NCBI RefSeq assembly: GCF_029893585.1
Contig: NZ_JARXYX010000004.1
Span: forward strand, 186,001-250,000
Origin: Streptomyces sp. LBL
GTDB taxonomy: Bacteria > Actinomycetota > Actinomycetes > Streptomycetales > Streptomycetaceae
DNA: 64,000 nt
Direction of reading: 5' to 3'
The translations under genes and the position numbers were made by a program. Numbering within the stretch: position 1 is the stretch's first letter; each line of letters opens with the position of its first letter. Positions 15,751 to 25,355 of this stretch are shown here, in pieces. A model generated the notes under the pieces. It saw nothing but the letters and a program-made list of their open reading frames with translations. It was not told where the DNA came from and searched no databases.

Positions 15751-16902
15751 ATGCGCAACTCCCTGTTCCCCCCGCTGCGTCATGCGACGGTCGCCACCCT
15801 TGCCCTGGCCGGGATCTGCGCACCCGGCGCCCTGGCCGCCCCCGCGGCGCCGCCGTCACCGGAGAAGGACCGTCTCCCGTTCACGGAGCGGTACCACGCC
15901 CTCCAGCACGGCGGCATCGTGCGCGCGGCCAACGCCTCCGTCAGCTGCCGTGCGGCACAAGCGGTCACCGCGGGATCGAAGGCGCCCTCTTGTTCGTCCG
16001 TACGCAAGGGCAAGGCCGCCGGGGTGAACGGCCACTTCGGGATGACCTACATCGACGTCGACAAGGACCCCAACACGTACAACTCCTCGCGCGCGGAGGT
16101 CCGTCTGCCCAAGGGGTCACGGGTCAGCTACGCGCGGCTGTACTGGGGCGGCAACCTCCGGGTCGGTGAGCAGAAGCCGCAGAAGGACAACGGGCGCGTG
16201 CTGATCGCCGAGCCCGGCGGGGCCTACAAGGAGCTTCTCGCGGACACGGTGGTCGGCCACCGCGTGGCGAACGGCGCGGACGCCTTCCAGGCTTCGGCGA
16301 ATGTCACTCGGCTGGTGCGGGACAGCAAGCCGGGCCTGTACACCGTGGCGCAGGTGAATGTGGCGAAGGGGAGGTCGAGGGCGGGCGCGTGGGGCGGCTG
16401 GACGCTGGTGGTGGCGTACGAGAACCGGGCGCAGCCGCTGCGGCGTCTGGCCCTCTGGGACGGCTTCGACGCGCTGCACTCGAGAAACTCGAAAGACTCG
16501 AAAACGGGGCTCGGACTCGGGAGGTTCGGGCTGCGCTTCCCGGCGGGTGCCGGGGGCCGCGCGGGCCTGGTGACGTACGACGGCGACCGTGGCCTGAGCG
16601 GCGAAAGCCTCCGCCTCACGACCACCCGTAGGGCCGCGGGTGCCGAGCGCACCGCCGTCACCGCGCTCACCGGCCCCGCCAACCCGCGCGGCGACGTCCT
16701 CAACTCCACGATCAGCCAGCCCGGGACGTTCCAGCCGAAGCGGGTGCCGGCGTACGCCAACACCCTCGGCTACGACTCGGACGTGTTCGATCTCGCACCG
16801 GCTCTGCGGCACGGCGGCAACCGGCTGGCCTTCCGGCTGACTTCGCCGAAGGACCAGGCGTGGGCGGGCGCGCTGTTCGCCGCCGTAGACGCCCAGCGGT
16901 GA
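15751..16902 (+). CDS. secreted DUF3344-type protein
   Basis: 383-aa exported protein. The signal peptide covers residues 1-27 (hydrophobic ATVATLALAGICAPGALA). The body matches the beta-rich DUF3344 pattern: VSYARLYWGGNLR, a central WGGWTLVVAYEN and the closing GALFAAVDAQ. A conserved-looking Cys pair (VSCRAAQ and APSCSSVR) may form a disulfide. ATG 15751 is preferred over one 12 codons earlier because it starts the signal peptide. The function of the family is unknown. The next gene on the same strand begins the polysaccharide locus. Confidence 0.75.
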   Translation: MRNSLFPPLRHATVATLALAGICAPGALAAPAAPPSPEKDRLPFTERYHALQHGGIVRAANASVSCRAAQAVTAGSKAPSCSSVRKGKAAGVNGHFGMTYIDVDKDPNTYNSSRAEVRLPKGSRVSYARLYWGGNLRVGEQKPQKDNGRVLIAEPGGAYKELLADTVVGHRVANGADAFQASANVTRLVRDSKPGLYTVAQVNVAKGRSRAGAWGGWTLVVAYENRAQPLRRLALWDGFDALHSRNSKDSKTGLGLGRFGLRFPAGAGGRAGLVTYDGDRGLSGESLRLTTTRRAAGAERTAVTALTGPANPRGDVLNSTISQPGTFQPKRVPAYANTLGYDSDVFDLAPALRHGGNRLAFRLTSPKDQAWAGALFAAVDAQR

Positions 16903-16949
16903 GCGTACTTCTTCCGAACCGAGCGCCACTGTCAGCGAGGACATCGCGC

Positions 16950-18164
16950 ATGCATCTGTCAGCAACCGGCCCCCGGCCGCGGGTCCTTCACGTCACGCAG
17001 CCCGTGGACGGCGGAGTCGCCCGGGTCGTGACGGACCTGGTGAGGGCTCAGCTCGCGGCCGGTCTCGCCGTCACGGTCGCCTGCCCCGGCGGCGCGCTCG
17101 CCACCGGACTGCGGACGCTGGGCGCGGACGTACGGCACTGGCACGCGACGCGGTCGCCGGGTGCGTCGCTCGTCCGGGAGGTACGTGACCTCACGGGCCT
17201 GGTCGACGAGGTGCGGCCCGATCTGGTGCACGCGCACAGCGCGAAGGCGGGACTTGCCGGGCGGCTCGCGGTGCGGGGGCGTCTGCCCACCGTGTTCCAG
17301 CCGCACGCCTGGTCGTTCCAGGCGGTCGACGGGCTCACCGCGACGCTCGCTCTGCGGTGGGAGCGGTGGGGAGCGCGCTGGGCCTCGCGCGTCGTGTGCG
17401 TCAGCGAGGCGGAGCGGGCGGCCGGGGTGCGCGCCGGGATCGACGGGCGGTGGCGCGTCATCCCCAACGGCGTCGATCCGCAACGCTGCAGACCCGCCCC
17501 GGCCGGTACCGCGCCCGGCAGGCCCGCCCCTGCCGGTACCTCGCGCGGCGGGCCGCCAGCGCTGCGTGCGGTCGATCCCGCGGCGCCGCTCGTCGTCTGT
17601 GTGGGTCGCCTGTGCCGGCAGAAGGGGCAGGACGTCCTGCTGGAGGCGTGGCACACCGTCGTGCGCCACGTGCCCGGCGCGCGTCTCGCCCTCGTCGGTG
17701 ACGGGCCGGACCGTGAGCTGCTGCGCGGGCGGGCGCCCGCCTCGGTGATGTTCGCGGGAGACGTCGCCGACGCCGTCCCCTGGTTGCAGGCCGCGGATCT
17801 CGTGGTTCTGCCGTCCCGCTGGGAGGGTCTGGCGCTGGCCCCGCTGGAGGCGATGGCCTGCGGGCGGCCGGTGGTGGTCACGGATGTCGACGGCGCCCGC
17901 GAGAGTCTGCCGCCCGCGCTCGCCCGGCACTGCCTGGTTCCGCCCGAGAGTCCGGCGCTGCTGGCCGGGGCGGTCGCCGGACTGCTCCTCGATCCGCCGC
18001 TGCGCGAGTCGCTCGGCCACCAGGGCCGCCGGTTCGTGCTGTCCAGGCACGACGTGCGGCAGGCCACCGAAGCGGTGGCGGACCTCTACCGCGACCTGAT
18101 CGGTCCATGGGCACCGGCCCCCTTCACGCCCACCGAGCAGCAGAGGGAGTCCATCCACTCGTGA
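16950..18164 (+). CDS. glycosyltransferase family 4
   Basis: 404-aa GT-B fold enzyme that transfers a sugar from a nucleotide-sugar donor to a lipid-linked acceptor at the cytoplasmic face. The N-terminal half opens with VLHVTQPVDGGVARVV and contains VHAHSAKAGLAGR. The donor half has VCVGRLCRQKGQD and the EX7E-type stretch PSRWEGLALAPLEAMACGRP. An Ala/Pro-rich linker (RPAPAGT repeated) joins the domains. It overlaps the next gene by 4 bases (GTGA). Part of a tightly coupled polysaccharide operon. Confidence 0.85.
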   Translation: MHLSATGPRPRVLHVTQPVDGGVARVVTDLVRAQLAAGLAVTVACPGGALATGLRTLGADVRHWHATRSPGASLVREVRDLTGLVDEVRPDLVHAHSAKAGLAGRLAVRGRLPTVFQPHAWSFQAVDGLTATLALRWERWGARWASRVVCVSEAERAAGVRAGIDGRWRVIPNGVDPQRCRPAPAGTAPGRPAPAGTSRGGPPALRAVDPAAPLVVCVGRLCRQKGQDVLLEAWHTVVRHVPGARLALVGDGPDRELLRGRAPASVMFAGDVADAVPWLQAADLVVLPSRWEGLALAPLEAMACGRPVVVTDVDGARESLPPALARHCLVPPESPALLAGAVAGLLLDPPLRESLGHQGRRFVLSRHDVRQATEAVADLYRDLIGPWAPAPFTPTEQQRESIHS

Positions 18165-19585
18165 CCGCGGAAAGCACCGTCCCCTTCCCCGGCGCCCAGC
18201 ACCAGGACCGCGGATTCTCGTCCGTCTCGGTCATGCCGCCCCGCGGCGCCGCCCCCGGTTTCCGGTACCCCGTCCGCGGGCGGCCCGCGCGGCTCGCCTC
18301 GCCGGTGCCGCTGCTCCTCGCGGACGGCGTGGCCGCCTTGCCGGCCGGCCTGACGCTGCTCGGAACGCCGCTTCCCGCGCTGTCCGTGAGCCTGCTCGTG
18401 GCCGCGTCGCTGCTGCCGCGCCCGGACGGCGTGCGACCGCCGGCGGGGATCCTGGACGAACTGCCCGCCGTCTGCGGCCGGATCGCGGTGACCTGGCTGG
18501 CGCTCGCGGCCCTCATGGCGGCCTACCGGCCGGACCACGCGCTGTCTGTCCACATCCTGCTGGCGGGCTTCGCCGTGCAGGCGGCGGTGGGCTGCGCGCT
18601 GCGCGGGGCCGTGCACGCGAGGCGTCGCACGGCGCTGCTGCGGCACCCGCACACCGCGCTCGTCATCGGCCCGGCGGCGACGGCGCAGCGCGTGGCCGCG
18701 GCCGTCCTGCGGCACCCGGAGTGCGGGGTGCGCCCGGTGGGCGTCGTCGCCGACCGCCCGGACGGCACCGGAAGTCTGCCGGTGCTGACGACCGGTGAGG
18801 AGGTCCAGCGGGCGACCATCCAGAACGGGGTGTCCGCGGTGCTGGCCGTCCACCCCTCCGTACGGACCGAGCAGGGACCGCTGCTGCGGGCGCTCGCCGA
18901 ATCGGGCTACGTGATCTGGGAGGTCGACACGGACACGCCCTCGTACGGGTCGAGAGGACGGCTGGCCGGGTTCCCCTGCCGGCGCCTGCGGATGGCGGCG
19001 CCGCGCCACGTCGGCGTGGGCAAGCGCGCGCTCGACATCCTCGTGTCCGGGACGCTGTTGCTGCTGATCAGTCCGGTGTTGATGGCCTGCGCGGTGGTGC
19101 TGCGGATCTGCGACGGGCCCGGCGTGGTGTTCCGGCAGGAGCGCATCGGCAAGGGCGGAAAGCCGTTCACGCTGCTGAAGTTCCGCACCCACCGTCCGGC
19201 CGACGCACACGAGGCGGCGACCCGGTGGAGCGTGGCGAACGAGCACGAGATGCGCGGGTTCTGCCGCATGCTGCGGCGGACCTCGCTCGACGAACTGCTC
19301 CAACTCTGGAACGTGCTCCGGGGCGACATGAGCCTGGTCGGGCCGCGCCCCGAACGCCCGTACTTCGTGGCGCAGTTCAGTCGCGCCCACCCCGGTTACG
19401 CGGCCCGTCACCGCATGCGGACCGGCATCACCGGCCTCGCCCAGGTCCACGGGCTGCGCGGTGACACCTCGATCGAGGACCGCTGCCGGTTCGACAACGC
19501 CTACATCGACGACTGGTCGTTGTGGCAGGACGTCTGCATCCTGCTGCGTACGGCCGCCGCGCTCGTGCGGCCGACGGGGAGCTGA
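18161..19585 (+). CDS. initiating sugar transferase (polyprenyl glycosylphosphotransferase)
   Basis: 474-aa membrane enzyme of the WbaP/CpsE class that puts the first sugar-1-phosphate on undecaprenyl phosphate. The N-terminal part holds hydrophobic segments (about 50-150) and a Rossmann-like region (ALVIGPAATAQRVAAAVLRH). The catalytic C-terminal domain has KRALDILVSGTLLLLISPVL, VVFRQERIGKGGKPFTLLKFR, RRTSLDELLQLWNVLRGDMS and LVGPRPERPYF, the standard signature. The start is the GTG overlapping the stop of the preceding glycosyltransferase. It defines the locus as undecaprenyl-linked. Confidence 0.92.
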   Translation: MTAESTVPFPGAQHQDRGFSSVSVMPPRGAAPGFRYPVRGRPARLASPVPLLLADGVAALPAGLTLLGTPLPALSVSLLVAASLLPRPDGVRPPAGILDELPAVCGRIAVTWLALAALMAAYRPDHALSVHILLAGFAVQAAVGCALRGAVHARRRTALLRHPHTALVIGPAATAQRVAAAVLRHPECGVRPVGVVADRPDGTGSLPVLTTGEEVQRATIQNGVSAVLAVHPSVRTEQGPLLRALAESGYVIWEVDTDTPSYGSRGRLAGFPCRRLRMAAPRHVGVGKRALDILVSGTLLLLISPVLMACAVVLRICDGPGVVFRQERIGKGGKPFTLLKFRTHRPADAHEAATRWSVANEHEMRGFCRMLRRTSLDELLQLWNVLRGDMSLVGPRPERPYFVAQFSRAHPGYAARHRMRTGITGLAQVHGLRGDTSIEDRCRFDNAYIDDWSLWQDVCILLRTAAALVRPTGS

Positions 19586-19590
19586 CCGCC

Positions 19591-20988
19591 ATGCGTCGTT
19601 CCCTGCCCCCGCTGCCCCTCCGTATCGCCGCACGGCCCCTCCGTATCTCGGCGCTGCCCCTCCGTATCGCCGCGCTGCCACCGGTACTGACCGTGGTCGC
19701 CGTGCCGGCCCTGCTGGCCCTGCCGACCTCCGCGGCCGGCGGAGACGGCCCGGGTCCCGCCGACGCGGTGTCCGGGCTGGTCGTGCTGTACTGCGTGGTC
19801 CGTCTCGTACGGGACCGGCGGCGCCCCCTGTCGCGTACCGCCGCGGTGGTGCTGGGCCTGCCGGTCGTCGGGGTCACGCTCGCCGCCCTGGGGGCTCTGT
19901 CGCCCGCGGACGGGATCACCGGCCTGGGCCGCTACCTGCAGATCTTCGTCCTGGTACCGGCGGCCGTCCTGTTGCTGGTCCGGGGCCGACGCGACTTCCT
20001 GCTGCTGGCCTGGTCGTTGGTGGGGCTGGCCCTGTGTCAGGGCGCCGTCGGAGTGCACCAGTACGTCACCGGGACCGGTGCCTCCTACCAGGGCGAGAAC
20101 ATCCGCGCCGTCGGCACCTTCGGGCCGCAGGACGTGATGGGCATGGCGACGGTGGTCGCCGTCGGCCTGGTGTGCGCGGTCGGTCTCGCGCTCGGGCAGA
20201 CATCCCCACGGCAGCGGATCGGCGCCGTCGCCTGCGCACTGGCGCTGCTGCCCCCGCTCGCGCTGTCCTTCAGCCGGGGTGCCTGGATCGCGGCGGCGGT
20301 GGCCTGCGCGCTGCAGCTGGTGCTGGCCGGGCTCCGGCGCGCGCTCAGGATCGGGGCGGCCGTGGCCGCGGCGTGTGTGGTCCTGGTGGGTGGCCTGGGG
20401 GTCGGCAGTGAGCTGCTGCAGGAGCGGATCGACAGCATCACGCAGGTCACCGACGCCCCCGACCGGTCCGTCGCCGACCGTTACGCGCTGTGGTCTGCGG
20501 CCACCGCCATGTGGCGCGACCGCCCGCTCACCGGCGTCGGGCTGAAGGGCTTCCCCGAGTACCGGGACGGGTACGCCTCGCCGGAGCTGTCGTCGGGGAG
20601 CGACACCGAGGGCGCGGGCTCCGCGTACCTGCGGCAGCCGCTGTTGTCGCCGCACAGCATGTATCTGCTGGTGCTCAGCGAACAGGGCCTGATCGGGCTG
20701 CTCGGTCTCGCCGGAAGCTGGCTGGCACTGCTGGTGGGCGGGCTGCGCCGACTGCGCCGGGCCTGTACCTCGACGCCGTACGGAACGGAATGCGGGCTCG
20801 TCGCCTGCGGACTGATGGTCCGGCAGCTGATCGACTTCGTGTACGGCGACATCGGCGGCCCCTCCACGGTGCTGACCTCCGTGTGCTTCGGCCTGGTGGC
20901 GTGGTGGGCACTGGCCGGGACCGAAGAGGCCGAGGCCAGGACGCCGGCCGCGACGCCCGGGAGGGTGAAGGAGGCCGTCGGGCGATGA
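19591..20988 (+). CDS. O-antigen ligase/polymerase-like (Wzy-type) membrane protein
   Basis: 465-aa polytopic membrane protein with about 11 hydrophobic segments and a large extracytoplasmic loop between about 290 and 360 (VADRYALWSAATAMWRDRPL, then GVGLKGFPEY and SPHSMYLLVLSEQGLIGLLG). This is the Wzy_C/O-antigen ligase signature. It probably polymerises lipid-linked repeat units. The N terminus carries a threefold near-repeat PLRIAARPLRISALPLRIAA from a 27-base DNA repeat. It overlaps the flippase gene by 4 bases. Confidence 0.85.
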   Translation: MRRSLPPLPLRIAARPLRISALPLRIAALPPVLTVVAVPALLALPTSAAGGDGPGPADAVSGLVVLYCVVRLVRDRRRPLSRTAAVVLGLPVVGVTLAALGALSPADGITGLGRYLQIFVLVPAAVLLLVRGRRDFLLLAWSLVGLALCQGAVGVHQYVTGTGASYQGENIRAVGTFGPQDVMGMATVVAVGLVCAVGLALGQTSPRQRIGAVACALALLPPLALSFSRGAWIAAAVACALQLVLAGLRRALRIGAAVAAACVVLVGGLGVGSELLQERIDSITQVTDAPDRSVADRYALWSAATAMWRDRPLTGVGLKGFPEYRDGYASPELSSGSDTEGAGSAYLRQPLLSPHSMYLLVLSEQGLIGLLGLAGSWLALLVGGLRRLRRACTSTPYGTECGLVACGLMVRQLIDFVYGDIGGPSTVLTSVCFGLVAWWALAGTEEAEARTPAATPGRVKEAVGR

Positions 20989-22766
20989 CGGTGACGCCTC
21001 CGCGCACCCCGCAGGCCGCCGGGACTCCGAGCAAGGGGCCGGCCGTGCTCGCGATGCCGGCCGTCCGGCGGACCGATGACGGCGGCGACCTCGCCGCGGA
21101 CACCGGAGGGTTCCTCGCCAGGGCCACCCTCATCACCGCGTCGCTGTCGGTGGGCGGGGCGCTGCTCGGTCTGGTGCGGGACCAGGCGCTGGCCCGGCTG
21201 TTCGGGGCGGGCAGCGAGACGGACGCCTTCCTGATCGCGTGGACCGTGCCGGAGTTCGCGGCCACCCTGCTCATCGAGGACGGGCTGGCCTTCGCGCTGA
21301 TCCCGGCGTTCAGCATGGCGCTGGCCCGGCGCGCTCAGGGCGCTCCCGGTGACCCGGTCCGCTCTCTGGTCTCCGCCACCCTGCCCCGTCTGTGCCTCGC
21401 CTTCGTCGCAGTGTCCGCGTTGATCATCGCCACCGCCCCCTACCTGGTCACGTCCCTGGCGCCCGGCCTGCCCGACCCACGCACCGCCGTCGACTGCACC
21501 CGGCTGACGGCGACCTGCGTGCTGAGCTTCGGACTCGCGGGGTACTGCAGCGCGGTCCTGCGGGCGCACCGCCGCTTCCTGGCGCCCGCGACGATCTACG
21601 TCGCCTACAACACCGGCATCATCGCCTCCATGCTCCTGCTCGGCCAGCGCTGGGGCGTGCGTTCCGCGGCGGCCGGGGTCGCGGTGGGCGGCTGCCTGAT
21701 GGCGGCGGTACAACTTCCGTCCCTGTGGCGACAGTTGAAGAGCCGCGCGCCGGCCACCGAGGGTGCTGGGGCCGCGGCACGACCGATGTCCCTCGTCCTG
21801 GTCACCACGGTTCTCCTGTTCGCGCTGTGCCGCCAGTCCCAGGTCCTGATCGAACGCTTCCTCGCCTCCGCACTCCCCGCCGGGGCCATCTCGCACCTCA
21901 ACTACGCGCAGAAGGTGGCCCAGATCCCCATGACGCTGTCGCTGATGCTGTGCACCGTCACCTTCCCGGTGGTGGCGCGGGCCCTCGCCGACGGTGACCT
22001 CGCACGGGCCCGCGCCCGCGTGGAGCGGGACCTGGAGCTGGCGTCCTGCCTGGTGCTCCTCGGCATGGGCGTGGTGATCGCCTGCGCCCCTCAGATCGTC
22101 GAACTCCTCTTCCAGCGGGGCGCGTTCACCGCGCGGGACACGGCGGCGACGGCGGACGTCCTGCGGGTGTACGCCCTCGGGCTGCCCGGCCAGACCCTGG
22201 TGGGCGTCCTGATCCGCTCGTACTTCTCGACCGGACGCCCCATCTGGTACCCGTTCTTCGCGATGGCCGCGGGCCTCGTCGCCACGTCCTGGATCGGAGC
22301 GGCGACCGTGGGCTCCTGGGGCGTGTCGGGGATCGCCGCCGCCAACGCCGCGGGCATCACCGTCACGGCCGCACTGCTGCTCGCCGGACTCGCGGGGAGG
22401 CCGACCGCCGGGAAGGCGACCTGGGGGAAGCCGACCGCGCGGAAGCCGACCGCTCGGGAGCCACACGCGGGGAAGCCGACCACGGATGCCGCGCCGCACG
22501 CCGGCGTCCGCGGAGTCCCGATCCGGGTCCCGCAGGTTCTCGCCGAGCTGAGCAGGCCCCTGCGGGCGGCGGCGGTCGCGACGGCCGCGGGAATGTTCGC
22601 CGCCGCCGGGCCGGACTCCCCCGTGGCGGGCCTCGCGGCCGGCTGCCTGACCGTGACCGCTGTCTTTGTCCTGCTCGGCCGAGCCCTGGGCGCCCAGGGC
22701 TGCACGGCCGCGCTCCAGTCCGCAGGTTCCGTCACACGAAGGCTGACACATGGCCGTTCGGCTTGA
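20985..22766 (+). CDS. MurJ/MviN-like lipid-linked oligosaccharide flippase
   Basis: 593-aa MOP-superfamily transporter. It starts at ATG overlapping the stop of the Wzy-like gene. A cytoplasmic tail of 40 residues precedes about 12-14 transmembrane segments (ATLITASLSVGGALLGLVRD, ETDAFLIAWTVPEFAATLLI, the conserved LNYAQKVAQIPMTLS and FQRGAFTARDTAATADVLRV). It probably flips undecaprenyl-linked repeat units as Wzx does; a lipid II role is less likely given the operon. Between the last segments lies a hydrophilic repeat (KPTARKPTAREPHAGKP). Confidence 0.87.
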   Translation: MTVTPPRTPQAAGTPSKGPAVLAMPAVRRTDDGGDLAADTGGFLARATLITASLSVGGALLGLVRDQALARLFGAGSETDAFLIAWTVPEFAATLLIEDGLAFALIPAFSMALARRAQGAPGDPVRSLVSATLPRLCLAFVAVSALIIATAPYLVTSLAPGLPDPRTAVDCTRLTATCVLSFGLAGYCSAVLRAHRRFLAPATIYVAYNTGIIASMLLLGQRWGVRSAAAGVAVGGCLMAAVQLPSLWRQLKSRAPATEGAGAAARPMSLVLVTTVLLFALCRQSQVLIERFLASALPAGAISHLNYAQKVAQIPMTLSLMLCTVTFPVVARALADGDLARARARVERDLELASCLVLLGMGVVIACAPQIVELLFQRGAFTARDTAATADVLRVYALGLPGQTLVGVLIRSYFSTGRPIWYPFFAMAAGLVATSWIGAATVGSWGVSGIAAANAAGITVTAALLLAGLAGRPTAGKATWGKPTARKPTAREPHAGKPTTDAAPHAGVRGVPIRVPQVLAELSRPLRAAAVATAAGMFAAAGPDSPVAGLAAGCLTVTAVFVLLGRALGAQGCTAALQSAGSVTRRLTHGRSA

Positions 22767-23511
22767 TTCCGGCACCGGCAGTCGCCCCCCGGTGCGCCCC
22801 GCGGCGGTCCCGTGGGTGGCGATGTACCACTCCGTGGGTGACTGCTCGGACGACCCGTACCGCATCACCGTCACACCCGAGCGGCTGGAGCAGCAGCTGG
22901 CCTGGCTGCGCCGGCGCGGACTGCGCGGCGTGGCCCTGCGCGAACTGCTCGACGCCCGCGCCCGGGGAAGAGCGCGCGGCCTGGTCGCTCTCACCTTCGA
23001 CGACGGCTACGCCGACTTCCTCACCCACACCCTTCCGGTACTGCACCGCTGGAACTGCGGTGCCACCCTGTTCGTCCTGCCCGGGCGGCTCGGCGACGTC
23101 AACTCGTGGGACCCGCTGGGCCCGCGCAAGGAGTTGCTGACCGCGGACGGTGTCCGGCACGCGGCCGCCGAGGGCGTGGAGATCGGTTCGCACGGGCTCA
23201 CGCACCTCAATCTCACCCGGGTCGACGACGGCGTCCTGAAAGCCGAGGTCGCCCACAGCAGGGCGCTGCTGGAGGAGCTGACCGGCGCTCCGGTCGACGG
23301 TTTCTGCTACCCGTACGGCAAGGTCGACCGGCGTGTCGCCGCCGCCGTACGCGAAGCCGGTTACGCCTACGCCTGTGCCATCGATCCCGGCCCGCTGACC
23401 GGCCGGCACGCCCTGCCCCGCGTGCACGTCGGCCAGAACGACACGGCGTGGCGGCTCCATCTCAAGCACCGGCTGCACCGGTTGCGCCGGCGTCCGGTGA
23501 AGGGCGTGTGA
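22750..23511 (+). CDS. polysaccharide deacetylase (NodB domain, CE4)
   Basis: 253-aa deacetylase. Catalytic motif 1 TFDDGYADF supplies the base and metal Asp, motif 2 SHGLTHLNL supplies the metal His pair, and motif 3 is FCYPYGKVDRRV. A further catalytic-type motif AMYHSVGD lies near residue 25. It should N-deacetylate amino-sugar residues of the polymer or of wall glycans. No signal peptide is evident, so activity may be on the lipid-linked intermediate inside the cell. It overlaps the flippase gene by 17 bases. Confidence 0.87.
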   Translation: MAVRLDSGTGSRPPVRPAAVPWVAMYHSVGDCSDDPYRITVTPERLEQQLAWLRRRGLRGVALRELLDARARGRARGLVALTFDDGYADFLTHTLPVLHRWNCGATLFVLPGRLGDVNSWDPLGPRKELLTADGVRHAAAEGVEIGSHGLTHLNLTRVDDGVLKAEVAHSRALLEELTGAPVDGFCYPYGKVDRRVAAAVREAGYAYACAIDPGPLTGRHALPRVHVGQNDTAWRLHLKHRLHRLRRRPVKGV

Positions 23512-23512
23512 C

Positions 23513-24664
23513 ATGAGAGCGCTGCACATCATCACCGGCCTCGGCACCGGCGGCGCCGAACAGCAGCTCCGGCTGCTGCTGCGTCATCTTCCCGTGGAGT
23601 GCGAGGTCCTGGCCCTCACCAACCCGGGCGCTGTCGCGGCCGGGCTGGTCGCCGACGGCGTCCGCGTGCGTCACCTCGGTATGCGCGGCAATCGCGACCT
23701 GTCCGCCTTTCCGCGCCTGGTCCGCCTGATCCGCGACGGCGGCTACGACCTGGTGCACACCCATCTGTACCGGGCCTGTGTCTACGGCCGGCCGGCCGCC
23801 CGGCTCGCGGGTGTCAAAGCCGTCGTGGCCACCGAACACTCCCTCGGCGACTCCCAGATGGAGGGCCGGAAGCTGACCGCCGGCGTCCGCGCGCTCTACC
23901 TGGCGGGGGAACGGCTCGGTTCCGCCACGGTGGCCGTCTCCCCCACGGTCGCCGACCGCCTCGGCCGCTGGGGCGTGCCCGCACCGCGCATCGAGGTGGT
24001 CCCCAACGGCATCGACCTGGCCCGGTTCCGCTTCGACCCGGCCCGGCGTCGGCGCACCCGCCGGCACCTCGGGCTGCCGGAGGAGGCGTACGTCGTCGGC
24101 GGGATCGGCCGGCTCACCGCGGGCAAACAGTTCGACGTCCTCGTCCGGGCGATCGCCCGGCTTCCCGGCGACCACTGGCTGTTGCTGGTCGGCGGCGGCC
24201 CGCAGGAGAGCGTCCTGCGCCGCACGGCCCACGAGGCCGGCGTGGCCGACCGCGTCGTGTTCACCGGCGAACGCCCCTACCTGCCCGACGGTTCGGGCGG
24301 CCTCGACCTGCCCTCCCTCACCTCCGCCATGGACCTGCTCGCCTCGCCGTCCCCGGAGGAGTCCTTCGGGCTGGCGGTGGTGGAGGCCCTGGCGTCCGGC
24401 CTGCCCGTGCTCTACGCCTCCTGCCCGGCGATCGAGGACCTGCCCCCGCAGGCCGCCCCCGGCGCCCGGCACGTGCGCGGCGGACCCGCGGCGTACGCAC
24501 GTGCCGTCGCCGAGGTCCGCGCGGCCGGCCCCGGACCTCGCACCGCCCCGGACGCCGCCCGCCGTTACAGCATCGCCCGCAGTGCCGCCCGGCTCATGGA
24601 CGTGTACGCGGCGGCGGTGTCCCGTTCGTCGTCCCCCTCACCTCAGGGAGTCACCTCGTCATGA
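23513..24664 (+). CDS. glycosyltransferase family 4
   Basis: 383-aa GT-B enzyme. The acceptor domain begins MRALHIITGLGTGGAEQQLR and includes LVHTHLYRACVYGR. The donor domain has VPNGIDLARFRFDP, VGGIGRLTAGKQFDVL and SPSPEESFGLAVVEALASGL. ATG 23513 follows the deacetylase stop by one base and its own stop overlaps the next start (ATGA). The acceptor sugar is unknown. Confidence 0.87.
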   Translation: MRALHIITGLGTGGAEQQLRLLLRHLPVECEVLALTNPGAVAAGLVADGVRVRHLGMRGNRDLSAFPRLVRLIRDGGYDLVHTHLYRACVYGRPAARLAGVKAVVATEHSLGDSQMEGRKLTAGVRALYLAGERLGSATVAVSPTVADRLGRWGVPAPRIEVVPNGIDLARFRFDPARRRRTRRHLGLPEEAYVVGGIGRLTAGKQFDVLVRAIARLPGDHWLLLVGGGPQESVLRRTAHEAGVADRVVFTGERPYLPDGSGGLDLPSLTSAMDLLASPSPEESFGLAVVEALASGLPVLYASCPAIEDLPPQAAPGARHVRGGPAAYARAVAEVRAAGPGPRTAPDAARRYSIARSAARLMDVYAAAVSRSSSPSPQGVTSS

Positions 24665-25302
24665 CCGACCACTCCACACGGCTGCGGAGGCTGAGCCTCC
24701 GAACCCGCCGGACCGTCCTGTCCTGGTCGCTGCTCGCGGCCTGCACGCTCGTGGGCGGCGCGCTCGGCGGCGCCTACGGTGTGTACCGGGGCCCCGTGTA
24801 CACGGCCACCAGCTACGTCGTCGTCGTACCGACGAACCCGTCCGACGCGGGCTCCGCGCTCGGCTTCGCGCAGGCGTACGGCCGGGCCGCCACCCAACTC
24901 GCGGTGCTCCTGGACGCACAGGCACAGGCGGGTGTACCGGTCAGCACGATGCAGAGCAACGTACGGACGTCGACCTCGCCGGACGCGCCGGTCGTCGCCG
25001 TTTCCGCCACCTCCCCGCGCCCCGCCCTGGCCTCCGGCATGGCCAACGGGGTCACGCGCGCGCTGACCCGGCACGCCAACGACACCGAGGAGAACACCCA
25101 CGTCCGGCTGGTCGAGTTCTCGCAGGCGGTGCGGCCGACCGTGCCGACGTCCGCGTCGCCGGTGGTGACGGGTGCCGTCGGCGCGAGCGCGGGCGGCCTG
25201 CTCGGCGGCCTGCTGCTGCTCGTCAGGCCCCGCAGGCCCGAAAAGCACGCCCTGCCCCCGGCCTCCGTCCCAGGACCGGCCGTCGCCGCCGAACTGCACT
25301 GA
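24661..25302 (+). CDS. Wzz/capsular-chain-length-like membrane protein
   Basis: 213-aa protein with two transmembrane segments: about 22-42 (SWSLLAACTLVGGALGGAYG) and 170-190 (VVTGAVGASAGGLLGGLLLL). Between them is an extracytoplasmic region with TATSYVVVVPTNPSDAGS and VAVSATSPRPALASGMANG. The topology and motifs fit the polysaccharide co-polymerase (Wzz) family without a kinase domain. It probably sets chain length with the Wzy-like protein. The short C-terminal tail is proline-rich. Confidence 0.78.
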   Translation: MTDHSTRLRRLSLRTRRTVLSWSLLAACTLVGGALGGAYGVYRGPVYTATSYVVVVPTNPSDAGSALGFAQAYGRAATQLAVLLDAQAQAGVPVSTMQSNVRTSTSPDAPVVAVSATSPRPALASGMANGVTRALTRHANDTEENTHVRLVEFSQAVRPTVPTSASPVVTGAVGASAGGLLGGLLLLVRPRRPEKHALPPASVPGPAVAAELH

Positions 25303-25355
25303 CAGCCCTGCGCCAGCACGCACCGCTGGCACCCGAAGCGTGAACGGAGCGCCCG

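Noticed and set aside
20481..22994. Minus-strand frame of 837 codons opposite the flippase and polymerase
   Set aside because: His/Arg/Gly-rich shadow without domains; plus-strand genes have membrane segments and 4-base overlaps.
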